NCBI GenBank assembly: GCA_019359375.1
Contig: JAHHHL010000003.1
Coordinates: 1-64,000, forward strand
Source: Lyngbya sp. HA4199-MV5
GTDB lineage: Bacteria > Cyanobacteriota > Cyanobacteriia > Leptolyngbyales > Leptolyngbyaceae
Length of the DNA stretch: 64,000 nt
Direction of reading: 5' to 3'
A program made the position numbers and the translations under genes. Shown here piece after piece: positions 1 to 8,900 of this stretch. Positions within the stretch are counted from its first letter, which is position 1; the number at the start of each line of letters is the position of its first letter. The notes beneath the pieces are model-generated. The model made no database searches and had not been told where the DNA came from. It saw only the letters and a program-made list of their open reading frames with translations.

Positions 1-274
1 CAATCTCTCAACATCTGAAGTGCCTCCGCGATCTTAGACCTATGATCAAAGTCTATGCTCCCACAACTTAGTCCTCAAGTGCCTGCCCTGCAACATTTCT
101 GCTTCCTTTTGCGTAATGGATAGGATTCAAATCCGGGCGGGTGAGCAACGCAGCCATCAGCCTTGCAAGACTTTTGTCAGGCATGGGTTAGCGGTGCGTT
201 ACAGCGATGCCTAACGGCACCCTACAGTTCATGCAAGATCAAAGATTGCCAGGTTAATAGCGATCGCCACCTCT

Positions 275-312
275 CTGAAAAGCACCTAAACCGAGCGATG
301 TGTGCTTTTCAG
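275..312. repeat. perfect 11-bp inverted repeat in the leading spacer
   Basis: CTGAAAAGCAC (275-285) is the exact reverse complement of 302-312, with a 16-nt loop. No T-run follows, so it is not a typical terminator. Just after it the 11-mer CAGGGTCATCC occurs twice (310-320 and 333-343). The rest of 1-454 shows no gene; it probably holds the leader of the gene at 455, with an AT-rich TATAAA at 407-412 but no well-spaced -35. Confidence 0.5.
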
Positions 313-454
313 GGTCATCCGATGCGGTGATACAGGGTCATCCAATCGGATGAATTTGATGCGGGTTTTCGGTTTTTTTGCGTAAAGCGGTTAACTTACG
401 TCGAGTTATAAAAAGTAGCCTAATTTACCATTTCAACCTGTAAGGAGATCTAAT

Positions 455-937
455 ATGCTGCACCACTTTTCGATCGCGGCTGAAAACCCTGCCCGTGTGG
501 CTCAAGCTTTAGCCGCGCTTCTAAACGGCGAAGTTGCCCCTTTTCCCCCTCATCCTGGTAGCTTCATGGCACTTGCTCTGGATGACCACGGCACCATGAT
601 CGAAGTCTACCCTGCCGAAACGGAACTCATGCCGGGATTCGGTGCTGAACCTGTGACGTTTTCTAGCAATGCTTTTGCGTCGCCCTTTAGCTCCACTCAC
701 GTTGCCATTTCTGTGCCGACCAGCCAGGAAGAAATCGAACGTGTCGCAGCACGGGAAGGCTGGCGTGCGGTTCGGTGTAATCGTGATGGCTACTTTGATG
801 TGATTGAAGTGTGGGTTGAAAACAAACTGATGCTAGAGTTTCTGCCCCCAGCAATGGCTGCAAGATATGTTGAGTTTATGCAACCTCAAAACCTGCAAAA
901 AGTTCTCGCAGAAATGAAGGAAGCCGTTGAAGTTTAG
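455..937 (+). CDS. glyoxalase/VOC-like small protein
   Basis: A 160-residue soluble protein. The ATG is preceded by a clear Shine-Dalgarno, AAGGAG, at 442-447. The opening (MLHHFSIAAENPARVAQALA) and the later segment STHVAISVPT followed by an acidic strand look like the paired beta-alpha-beta-beta units of VOC/glyoxalase-like folds, but I see no complete set of metal ligands, so no reaction is assigned. There is no signal peptide or membrane segment, so it should be cytoplasmic. It sits alone, 138 nt before the Mrr/ParA fusion on the same strand. The gene itself is well supported; the fold call is an inference from pattern only. Confidence 0.72.
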   Translation: MLHHFSIAAENPARVAQALAALLNGEVAPFPPHPGSFMALALDDHGTMIEVYPAETELMPGFGAEPVTFSSNAFASPFSSTHVAISVPTSQEEIERVAAREGWRAVRCNRDGYFDVIEVWVENKLMLEFLPPAMAARYVEFMQPQNLQKVLAEMKEAVEV

Positions 938-1075
938 GCAGCCGTTTTTTCTATTGACCGATCGCACACCAGCTTTTTGCCAACGGGTGCTGACGATAGC
1001 GCTTTGCGGCTTGGCAGGTTTGGGCTAATCTCTAGTAGCGACTCTCCCCACCTGATGTGCGATCGGTGCTACCCC

Positions 1076-2206
1076 ATGCCACAGTTTGATCACAACTCCG
1101 ATTTCAAAAAGGTTGTCTTACAGCACTTTGAGCAAGACGGCTGGACGGCAACGGCTGCACCATCTGACGCGATCGGCTATAACCTTGAGCTAACCAGAGG
1201 CAGTGAGTGTGTTGCCGTTCAGGTGAAGCAGCAACGGGCAAAGGTTCATGCAGGACAACTGGAAAAATTCATTGATTTTTTGGAAAGTCCCACAGGCGCT
1301 AAATTCACACGCGGCTTTCTCATCTCGGCATCCGGTTTTACGCCCTCTGTGTTCACTTACATGCGAGCAGAAGAAGTCGTCGATGTGGCGCTGGGTAGTT
1401 TTAAGGGGCACACGCTGCTCTGGGTGGATGGAGACATTCCAACCCCGCCACCCAGGGCACACATTACCTACATCGGTGTGTTTACCTGCAAAGGTGGGGT
1501 GGGCAAAACGACGATTAGCGCCCATCTTGCAGGTGCCTTTGCGCTGAATGGGTACGATGTGGTGCTGATTGACCTCGATCGCCAAAGCAACTTACGCAAA
1601 CTTCTGGGTGATGGGGTCTACATTCCGGGACGCAGAGGCGGCTTAGGTGCAACCATTACCGTCCTCAACCATACCGAATGGCGTGAAGAAGACTATCCCG
1701 AAACGCGAGTCGTCATTTGCGATTGCAGTCCAGAATACGATGCAAACCCTGAAGCCTTTATCGAAAAGTTCAATTTTTGCCTGATTCCAACGACGTTGAA
1801 TCCTCTTGGTATTAACAAGAATGCGGATGTGATTCGGCGCACGTTTACCGCCATTCGGCGCATTAATACCACGGCTGAACTGTTTGTGATTGTCAACAAC
1901 TATCACAGCGATGAAACGAAGCGAAACGATGTCCTTAATCGCATCCTTAAAACCGAATTTGAAACGTTAATGGCAGATGATCCCAAATGTCATTACATCG
2001 ACCCTGAAACGGTTGCCATTCGGTTTAGTAAACAGCTTTTATATTGGGGCTACCACATTGTTGAAAACGACAAACCCCAGTTAGCCTTTCGAGAAATTGG
2101 CGGACGATCGCTCCCTCGTACCGATTTCCTGAAGTTGCTCGATTATTTGGAAGATCACACCAATATTGAAGCGGCGAAAGCGAAAGAGGTGAGGGGTGAG
2201 GAGTGA
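1076..2206 (+). CDS. Mrr-like domain fused to a ParA-type ATPase
   Basis: A 376-residue protein. Residues about 5-110 resemble the Mrr restriction-endonuclease fold: a strand ending in Q49-V-K51 (the Q/E-x-K element) and ISASGFTP at 84-90, typical of Mrr-type domains. The expected upstream Asp appears as Asn in GYNLEL, so nuclease activity is doubtful. Residues about 130-370 are a ParA/MinD-type ATPase with a deviant Walker A, KGGVGKTT (139-146), then VVLIDLDRQSN and a Walker B-like VVICDCSP. ParA proteins form ATP-dependent dimers that move or sort DNA or protein cargo. I see no parB or parS nearby. The start is uncertain: ATG 1076 begins at the domain edge, but ATG 1055 and TTG 977 are in frame. 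The last residues (VRGEE) and the stop lie in a heptamer repeat. Confidence 0.8.
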   Translation: MPQFDHNSDFKKVVLQHFEQDGWTATAAPSDAIGYNLELTRGSECVAVQVKQQRAKVHAGQLEKFIDFLESPTGAKFTRGFLISASGFTPSVFTYMRAEEVVDVALGSFKGHTLLWVDGDIPTPPPRAHITYIGVFTCKGGVGKTTISAHLAGAFALNGYDVVLIDLDRQSNLRKLLGDGVYIPGRRGGLGATITVLNHTEWREEDYPETRVVICDCSPEYDANPEAFIEKFNFCLIPTTLNPLGINKNADVIRRTFTAIRRINTTAELFVIVNNYHSDETKRNDVLNRILKTEFETLMADDPKCHYIDPETVAIRFSKQLLYWGYHIVENDKPQLAFREIGGRSLPRTDFLKLLDYLEDHTNIEAAKAKEVRGEE

Positions 2207-2252
2207 GGAGTGAGGGTTGAGGAGTTAGAAAGCAGAGGGCAGGAGGCAGGAG
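2187..2252. repeat. STRR: GTGAGGR heptamers running into GCAGAGG-type repeats
   Basis: Heptamers of the type GTGAGGG/GTGAGGA run from the 3' end of the preceding gene through its stop, followed at 2232-2252 by purine-rich GCAGAGGGCAGGAGGCAG. Such STRRs are known in many cyanobacterial genomes. Confidence 0.8.
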
Positions 2253-2393
2253 AACGCCAGGGCTGTTTCATTCTGGTTAACGAGTACGACTGGCAACGGC
2301 TTTTGTAATGGATGAAGCAGATAAATGATCTATGAATAGCGAATGAAGACATCTGTTTCATCTGCTTTCTATCCGTTGCCAGATCACTCAAAC

Positions 2394-2639
2394 CTACTCA
2401 ACAAGCGATCGTTTAAAAATGTAGAGATAGGTCAACGATCGAATACGGCTGAATTCTCCTCCATGCGCTTCGTCAAGTGAATGCACCGCCACTAATTCCC
2501 AGCCGCGCTGTCCCAGGAAATTCAATCCTTCTGAAAGTTTGTATTCCTGACCATTGAGCGTGAGAATCCGATGACCACTTTTATTGAGCTTTCCCTCTAC
2601 TTTGACGGAAGAATACGCTTCAAGATATTGCCACTTCAT
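2394..2639 (-). CDS. DUF4177-like small protein
   Basis: An 81-residue protein that starts MKWQYLEAY, contains LNFLGQRGWELVAV near the middle and ends in YLYIFKRSL. This is the usual arrangement of DUF4177: a short first strand, a helix with the G-x-x-GWELVAV signature, and a final strand ending in FKR. It is full length for the family. The function of the family is unknown. No signal or membrane segment is seen. It is transcribed in the same direction as the two ABC genes to its right but ends in its own spacer; a 37-bp repeat lies between it and the permease gene. Confidence 0.78.
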   Translation of the reverse strand: MKWQYLEAYSSVKVEGKLNKSGHRILTLNGQEYKLSEGLNFLGQRGWELVAVHSLDEAHGGEFSRIRSLTYLYIFKRSLVE

Positions 2640-2683
2640 CAGTTATTTCCTGTGTTCAAGAAACCTCGCTTCTAACAACTAAC

Positions 2684-2720
2684 AACCTTTCTGGTATGCC
2701 CGGAGGGCTTTACAACTTCC
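2684..2720. repeat. 37-bp direct repeat, copy 1
   Basis: From AACCTTTCTGG to TTTACAACTTCC; one mismatch from the copy at 3680-3716. The two copies bracket the ABC permease gene, and TAACAAC-type heptamers lie immediately beside it. Confidence 0.85.
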
Positions 2721-2722
2721 TC

Positions 2723-3511
2723 TCACGCCCCCATGCCCGAATATTGCTTGAGTCCCTTATGCCACAGCCAGCGGTAGATCGCAAAAAAGATCGTCGTCCA
2801 GCCCAGCATCACCAGCAGACCCTGACCCAGGTTGACGGGCAGACCAACGAGTAGGCTGGCAGGAAAGTGAATGAGATAGGGAAAGGGTGTCCAGAGGACG
2901 ATCGCCCGCATTTGCGGTGGATAAACCTCCAACGGTGCAACCATCCCCGACAAAAACAGGTAAAACAAAAACCAGAACTGCTCCAGCGCACTCGCCCGCT
3001 CTGTCCAGAAGGCGAACATGGACAGGGTGTATTGCATCAAAAACCGTAGCGCAAAGGCACACATCGCCGTCAGCAAGAACAGCAGCAAGCCACCTAAACT
3101 GGGGAACCAAAACGATTGGGGATAGAGCCAGAAAAAGAGCGCAATTAACCCAAAGGCAAAGGGCAAGCGGGCAAAACGCTCCGCAAAGTGAGAGAAAAAG
3201 TAATGCCATGCCGGATCAAGTGGTTGCAGCAGACGAAACGATAGCTTGCCTTCCACAATCTCGCGCTCAAATTCCCAAACGACCCACACGACGGTGAACT
3301 GCCGCACAATAAACGCTGCCAGGAAGTAACGCGCAAAATCAACGGGCGTTAAGCCAAAATTTCCTGTGGTCGCCGCCTGCATCCAGATGCCCATCAAAAT
3401 AATCGGCAGCGAACCCGACAGCACCCACAGCAACAGTTCTGCCCGATACTCCACCATGTAGGCGTAGTAAACGGAGGTCATGGTACGAGCAATGTTGAGG
3501 ATGCGGTGCAT
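2723..3511 (-). CDS. ABC-2 type exporter permease (DUF990-like)
   Basis: A 262-residue integral membrane protein with about six hydrophobic segments (for example LLLWVLSGSLPIILMG, FAFGLIALFFWLYP, FWFLFYLFLSGMVAPL and GLLVMLGWTTIFFAIY). The pattern EFEREIVEGKLSFRLLQPLDP in the first cytoplasmic loop and GMVAPLEVYP before the last segments are typical of the DUF990 branch of ABC-2 permeases. It would form the membrane channel of an export system with the ATPase at 3730-4713, which lies upstream on the same strand. Systems of this branch often have two different permeases; only one is here, so it may work as a homodimer or with a partner elsewhere. The substrate cannot be told from sequence. Confidence 0.85.
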   Translation of the reverse strand: MHRILNIARTMTSVYYAYMVEYRAELLLWVLSGSLPIILMGIWMQAATTGNFGLTPVDFARYFLAAFIVRQFTVVWVVWEFEREIVEGKLSFRLLQPLDPAWHYFFSHFAERFARLPFAFGLIALFFWLYPQSFWFPSLGGLLLFLLTAMCAFALRFLMQYTLSMFAFWTERASALEQFWFLFYLFLSGMVAPLEVYPPQMRAIVLWTPFPYLIHFPASLLVGLPVNLGQGLLVMLGWTTIFFAIYRWLWHKGLKQYSGMGA

Positions 3512-3530
3512 GGGAGTGGGGAGTTAAATC

Positions 3531-3628
3531 AGTTGTTAGTTGTTAGTTGTTAGTTGTTAGTTGTTAGTTGTTAGTTGTTAGTTGTTAGTTGTTAGTTGTT
3601 AGTTGTTAGTTGTTAGTTGTTAGTTGTG
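3531..3628. repeat. STRR: AGTTGTT heptamer, 13 perfect copies plus a partial one
   Basis: Thirteen perfect AGTTGTT units run from 3531 to 3621, followed by a degenerate unit. It lies in the spacer just upstream of the permease start. Copy number in such arrays is likely variable. Confidence 0.95.
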
Positions 3629-3679
3629 GTTGTTAGTGCAGGAGGCGTTCCTGACTCCTTCTAAAAACTAAAAACTAAA

Positions 3680-3716
3680 AACCTTTCTGGTATGCCCGGA
3701 GGGTTTTACAACTTCC
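3680..3716. repeat. 37-bp direct repeat, copy 2
   Basis: Same sequence as 2684-2720 apart from one C/T change, and again next to heptamer-type repeats (CTAAAAACTAAAAACTAAAAA). It lies just after the stop of the ABC ATPase gene. Confidence 0.85.
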
Positions 3717-3729
3717 CTGCCTTCTGCCT

Positions 3730-4713
3730 TCACGATGCCACTCCCGATCGCAGCACTCGTCCAATCACTTCTTCGATCGGCGGTTCTGTGACGGACAAAT
3801 CCACGACTTCTAGCTCAGATAAGAGTTTGGCAACGGTGCGCGTGAGGCGTTCTTGGGGCACCAGAAACTTGGCGATCGCGCCCTCGACGGACTCCAGATC
3901 GCCATAGAGGGATAACTGTTCGAGGGGACAGGGGTGTGCCAGTTCGACGTTGACTTCACGGCAGGGGGCAAAGCGATCGACCAGACCATCTAAACTACCG
4001 TCGTAGATCAACTGTCCTTCATGGATCACGAGGACGCGCTGACAGAGTGCTGTAATGTCTGCCATGTAGTGGCTGGTAAGTAACACGGTTGCCTGGTAGC
4101 GCTGGTTGTACTCGCGCAAAAACTCACGGACGCTGACCTGAGCATTCACATCCAAACCCAACGTTGGTTCGTCGAGAAACAGGACGTGGGGTTGGTGGAT
4201 GAGTGCTGCCAGCAGTTCGGCTTTCATACGTTCACCGAGGGACAGCTTTCGTACCGCTTGAGTCAGCTTGCCTTCTAACGACAGCATTTCGGTGAGTTCG
4301 CCCACGCGCCTTTTGAAGTCACGATCGCTGATCCCATACACGGCGGCATTAATTCGCAGGGAATCCAGCGCGGGCAAATCCCAGATCAACTGCTGCTTTT
4401 GCCCCATCACCAACGTAATTTTTTGCAAAAACGCAAATTTGCGCTGAAAGGGAACGTGCCCTGCGACGGTGACCCGTCCCGACGAGGGGTAGATCAGTCC
4501 CGTCAGCATTTTGAGGGTAGTGGTTTTGCCTGCGCCGTTGGCACCCAGAAAGCCCACGACTTCCCCTGGCTCGATCGCAAACGAAATTTGCTGAACGGCT
4601 TTAATCTGCCGATAGGTGCGCTTGAAAAAATGCTGCACCGTTCCTTGCAGCCCCGGCTCTTTTACCGCCACGGGATACAGCTTGCTCAGGTTCTCCGCCA
4701 AAATCACAGGCAT
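3730..4713 (-). CDS. ABC transporter ATP-binding protein, partner of the DUF990-like permease
   Basis: A 327-residue cytoplasmic ATPase. Walker A is GANGAGKTT, the Q-loop is in VMGQKQQLIWDL, the signature is LSLGERMKAELLAALI, Walker B is VLFLDEPTLGLD, and the switch His is in LLTSHYMAD. The N-terminal lead-in with YPVAVKEPG and the C-terminal extension of about 90 residues fit the uncharacterised ABC-2 ATPase group that accompanies DUF990 permeases. It would power export by the permease encoded just downstream on the same strand; the 218-nt spacer between them has been expanded by repeats. Substrate unknown. Confidence 0.9.
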   Translation of the reverse strand: MPVILAENLSKLYPVAVKEPGLQGTVQHFFKRTYRQIKAVQQISFAIEPGEVVGFLGANGAGKTTTLKMLTGLIYPSSGRVTVAGHVPFQRKFAFLQKITLVMGQKQQLIWDLPALDSLRINAAVYGISDRDFKRRVGELTEMLSLEGKLTQAVRKLSLGERMKAELLAALIHQPHVLFLDEPTLGLDVNAQVSVREFLREYNQRYQATVLLTSHYMADITALCQRVLVIHEGQLIYDGSLDGLVDRFAPCREVNVELAHPCPLEQLSLYGDLESVEGAIAKFLVPQERLTRTVAKLLSELEVVDLSVTEPPIEEVIGRVLRSGVAS

Positions 4714-4884
4714 GTTTCTACTCTTGCTACGAAATTGCCTCAGTCCACCGTGTAGTCATGCAGGCATAACGGCTGTTACACGATCGCCACCCCTTCTTTA
4801 TAGTCCTTAGATGCGATCGCTCGCAGCCTCTTGCGGCTGAAATTGGCAGTTGAAATTGGCAGCTAAATTAACGGAGTCCCCACC

Positions 4885-5868
4885 GTGTCTACCTTACTCT
4901 CGACTAACCCTGTCATGCGTCCCTACGCTGGTGAAGCGGATTTGCCCGCGATCGCTGACTTGCTCAATGCCTGCGAAGCGGTCGATCGGTTGGATGCAGG
5001 CACCTCAGTTGAAGAACTACGCCAGGAATTTGCTGATCCTGATTGGGATCTCAGCCGTGATCTGCGTCTCTGGTGCGTTGAAGACCGTTTGATTGGCTTT
5101 GGAGCAGTCTGGGTCGTGCCACCAGCCGACGATCATAGCGGCTATCTATGGTTCAATCTTCACCCAACGGCACGAGGAAGTGGTCTAGAAACCCAAATCC
5201 TTGCCTGGGCTGAGCAGCGAATGCGTGAAGTGGCACACGAGCGGGGTGTCTGTGCCAACCTGCGGGCAGGTGCTCGTGCTAGCCATCACTACCACATCTC
5301 ACTGTTAGAACAGCACGGCTTTACGCGCGATCGCTACTTCTACCGCATGACCCGCCCGCTAGCAGACTCTATACCAGAAGCTCAGTTTCCAGCAGGGTTT
5401 AGCGTGCGTCAGGTAGAGGTCGATCGCGATGCGATCGCCTGGGTTGAGATGTTCAATCAGTCCTTCATTGACCACTGGAATCATCACCCGCTGACGATCG
5501 AGCAGTTCAAGCATTACCGCACTGAGCCGGACTACAATCCTGAACTCGATCGCGTTGCCGTTGCCGCCGATGGCACCTTTGCTGCCTTTTGCACGGGTCA
5601 AATCTATGTGAAAGACAATCAGCGCAATGAGCGCAACGAAGGTTGGATCAACGTCTTGGGCACACGTCGAGGCTTCCGTCGGCTGGGTCTCGGTCGCGCC
5701 ATGTTGCTCTCAGGACTAGAACAGCTACGGGCGATCGGCGTTGAAACTGCCCTGTTAGGCGTAGACTCCGAAAACCCATCTGGGGCGCTGCGGCTATACA
5801 AAGCAGTTGGCTTTACCCAACTCCACACGTCGATCGCGTACATGAAAGCGGTGAGGGGTGAGGGGTGA
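4885..5868 (+). CDS. double-domain GNAT N-acetyltransferase
   Basis: A 327-residue protein with two GNAT acetyltransferase domains, about 8-155 and 165-325, an arrangement like that of mycothiol-synthase-type proteins. The second domain has the clearest acetyl-CoA-binding loop: RRGFRRLGLGRAML, then SENPSGALRLYKAVGF, which is the usual C-terminal GNAT motif. In the first domain the loop is less canonical (LHPTARGSGLETQIL). It would transfer an acetyl group from acetyl-CoA to a primary amine; the substrate is unknown. The start is GTG at 4885. The final residues AVRGEG and the stop are supplied by a GTGAGGG heptamer repeat, as in the gene ending at 2206. Confidence 0.85.
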   Translation: MSTLLSTNPVMRPYAGEADLPAIADLLNACEAVDRLDAGTSVEELRQEFADPDWDLSRDLRLWCVEDRLIGFGAVWVVPPADDHSGYLWFNLHPTARGSGLETQILAWAEQRMREVAHERGVCANLRAGARASHHYHISLLEQHGFTRDRYFYRMTRPLADSIPEAQFPAGFSVRQVEVDRDAIAWVEMFNQSFIDHWNHHPLTIEQFKHYRTEPDYNPELDRVAVAADGTFAAFCTGQIYVKDNQRNERNEGWINVLGTRRGFRRLGLGRAMLLSGLEQLRAIGVETALLGVDSENPSGALRLYKAVGFTQLHTSIAYMKAVRGEG

Positions 5869-5955
5869 GGGAGAACAGGGGAGACAGGGGAAAGCGTTAA
5901 GGAACGAGAACAAGATATCCCTCATCCTTCTGCGCTCTGCCTCCTGCCTTCTGCC
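5850..5955. repeat. STRR cluster between convergent genes
   Basis: GTGAGGG heptamers (from about 5851) continue into ACAGGGG-type units, and near 5935-5952 into CTGCCTCCTGCCTTCTGCC, the complement of the GCAGAAGG-type repeat seen elsewhere. The cluster separates two convergent genes. Confidence 0.75.
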
Positions 5956-5961
5956 CTTCCC

Positions 5962-8900
5962 TCAATAATGTCGGGCATGAGGACTTGGCTCTGGTGTGAC
6001 AGCAAACGTAAGCACCGTTTCGTCTACTCCTTTTAAGCGTAGGGGGCTGAATTTGGTAATTTCGTCTTGCTCCAGGTAGTCAGCGACCGCAGCAGACACC
6101 AGAATGGAGTCGGGTTCTGCGGCGGCTTGAATGCGGGAGGCGATGTTGACGCTGGGACCGATCGCCGTATAGTCCGATCGCTCTGCACCGCCAAACATGC
6201 CCACAACAGCGGTGCCCTGGTGGATGCCACAGCGGAACTGTACCTGACTGATGCCTTGCGCCTGCCAGCGTGCATTGAGTAGATGGAGCGATCGCTGCAT
6301 TTGACGAGCCGCCGCGATCGCCCGTCGCACCTGTTCATTCGGCGACATTTCTTCGGGTGACCCAAAGAGCGCCAGAATCGCATCACCCATGAATTTATCC
6401 ACCGTGCCACCGTTATCAAAGACCGCGCGGGTCATCTCTGCCAGATACTCGTTCAAAAGTTCTGCCACTCGGCGCGATCGCAACGTGTTAGACAATTGCG
6501 TAAAGCCAATAATGTCGCTAAACAGCACCGTCACCATGCGCGGTTCAGGTCGCAGATCCAGCACCAGTTCGCCTCTTGCGGCACGCTGCACCAGCGAGGG
6601 TGGCAAGAACCGTTTCAAGACCGACTCCGTAAGATAGGTGTTAAGTTCGGCGACGCGCTGCTCGTTGGCTTTGAGCGCTAGTAAGTTACGGGTTTCTGCC
6701 AGGAGTTCGCGATCGCTAAAGGGTTTGGATAAGTACGCATCCGCACCTCGCTCGGCTCCTTCAATGCGCGTATCTTCATCGGCTTTGGCGGTCAGTAGAA
6801 TGATCGGAATGCCCTTCAGGTCGTCATCCTCCCGAATCATCCGAATCATGTCCAACCCAGAGACCATCGGCATCATCAAGTCACTCACAATGAGCTGCGG
6901 GCGGTGCGTTTGAGCGCTCTGAAAACCTTCTGCACCGTTGCGGGCAGTCCAAACTCGATACCCCTGTTCGCGCAAAATGGTGGAGACGTAGGTACGCAAA
7001 TCTGGGTTGTCATCCACGATGAGGATGCGTGAGGCATCTGCCTTAATCTGTACCGTCTCCAGGAGCGCCTCTTCGCCACTGGGCGGTTCATACTGCTCCA
7101 TTTCTACATCTGCTAACTCGACGGAGGCACGATTGGGTTGAGACTCTGCCTGCACTTCCAGCAACTGCTCGAGGGGCAGGTGTGCCATCCCAGTTTGCAG
7201 CCAGATAGTAAAGGTGGTGCCTGAGCCGTAAGCAGACTCCACTGAAATTTGTCCACCGTGCAGATCCACGAGTTCCTTCACAAGCGCCAGTCCGAGTCCG
7301 CTGCCTTCGTAGCTGCGGTTTGCCGACCCCTCTGCCTGCCGGAAGCGCTCAAACAGATGGGGGATTTGGTCAGGACGAATGCCAATGCCCGTATCTGTAA
7401 CCTTGAGCAGGCAATGATCCCCAGCGGGCTGAAGCATCACGGTAATCGTGCCTCCCTCTGGCGTGAATTTCATCGCGTTGGACAAGAGGTTGTACAGCAC
7501 CTTGTCAAACTTTTCTGGGTCTAAAAACACTTGCGGGCACGCAGTTAATTGGGTCGTGACCGTAATGCCTTTTTTCTCGCAGTAGGGGCGGAAAGAATCG
7601 ACCGTTTGGCTCACAAAATCAACCAGATCGCAAGGACGGAAGCTGGGTTGCATTCGTCCCGCATCGAGCCGCTGGAGATCGAGTAGTTGGTTGACAAGCC
7701 GCAGCAACCGGCGGGAATTGCGGAGCGCGACGGCAGATTGCTCACAGGACAAGCCCTGCTGCTGGGCAATCGCCGACTCCAGCGGTCCAATCATCAGCGT
7801 GAGTGGAGTGCGAAATTCGTGAGAGATATTTTGAAAAAACTCTGTTTTTTGTTGGTCTAGCTCCAAAAGCTGCTCTGCTTGCTGGCGGGTCTTCTGGTAG
7901 AGGCGAGACTGATGCACCGCGATCGCCGCCTGTACAGCCACCGCTTGTGCTAACTCAATCTCTGACGGCTGCCAGCGACGGGGTTGGCGATTTTGCCGCA
8001 GTGAAATGCTGCCGATAATCTGACCATCCAAAATCAGCGGCACGACTAACAATGCCCGCGCTGGATTGCGAAACGGCTGTTCCGATACCGTCATCATCGG
8101 CGCATGTTCTAAATCGCTAATGACGACAGGCTGTTGAGTGAGCAAAAGCTGCTTCAGAACCGGGTTGCCCTCGATCGGCACGGTCGATTGGGGCAAGGGA
8201 CGCGATGTGTCTACAGACGCAGAGAACAGCTTTGTTGCTGCGGTATCGTGCGCTGGTACGTTTGCAGGCACCTGCCCGTTGGTGGCAGCACCATTGGTGG
8301 CAGAAGTCGTCGCCCAACCGCTATGCGCCGCATCATGCAGCCCTACAAGCTGGACAAACTCATCTTCTTCTGTCCACAGCGACAAGGCGCAGCCATCGGC
8401 ATGGAGGGCTTGCCCAAGCTGCTGAGTGATGGCGGCAAAAATTTCTTGTGGATCAAGGCTGGAACGAATGGCAGTGGTAATAGTGTTGATTAATGCCTCT
8501 CGCTTTGCCAGTGCGCGCACCTGTTCGTATGTGCGTGCTTGAAACAGCGCCAGTGCTGCCTGATCTGACACCAGCCGCAGAAGATGCACTTCGTCGTCTT
8601 GCCAGAGACGCGGTTCGCCACATTGATGCAGCGCCAGGACAGCGATCAATTCTTGCTGGCACACCAGTGGGACCAGCAAACTGGAGCGGATCCCCGTCTT
8701 GGCATAAAGCTCTCGTCGCTGCTGGCGTTCGGTAGCATCGCCCTGGAAGCGATCGTCTGTTTCGACATCCTGAATCACTTCAATGTCGTGGGTTTCCCAC
8801 ACGGTGTCTGCCAGCGCTGCTTTCAGGGTAGCCAGACTGGAGTGATGCGCTACAGCAGTTTGCTCCACAGTTGACTCGACATAGACAAACCAATCGTCAT

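Noticed and set aside
3531-3628. CRISPR or other spacer array
   Set aside because: It is a contiguous heptamer tandem repeat without spacers.
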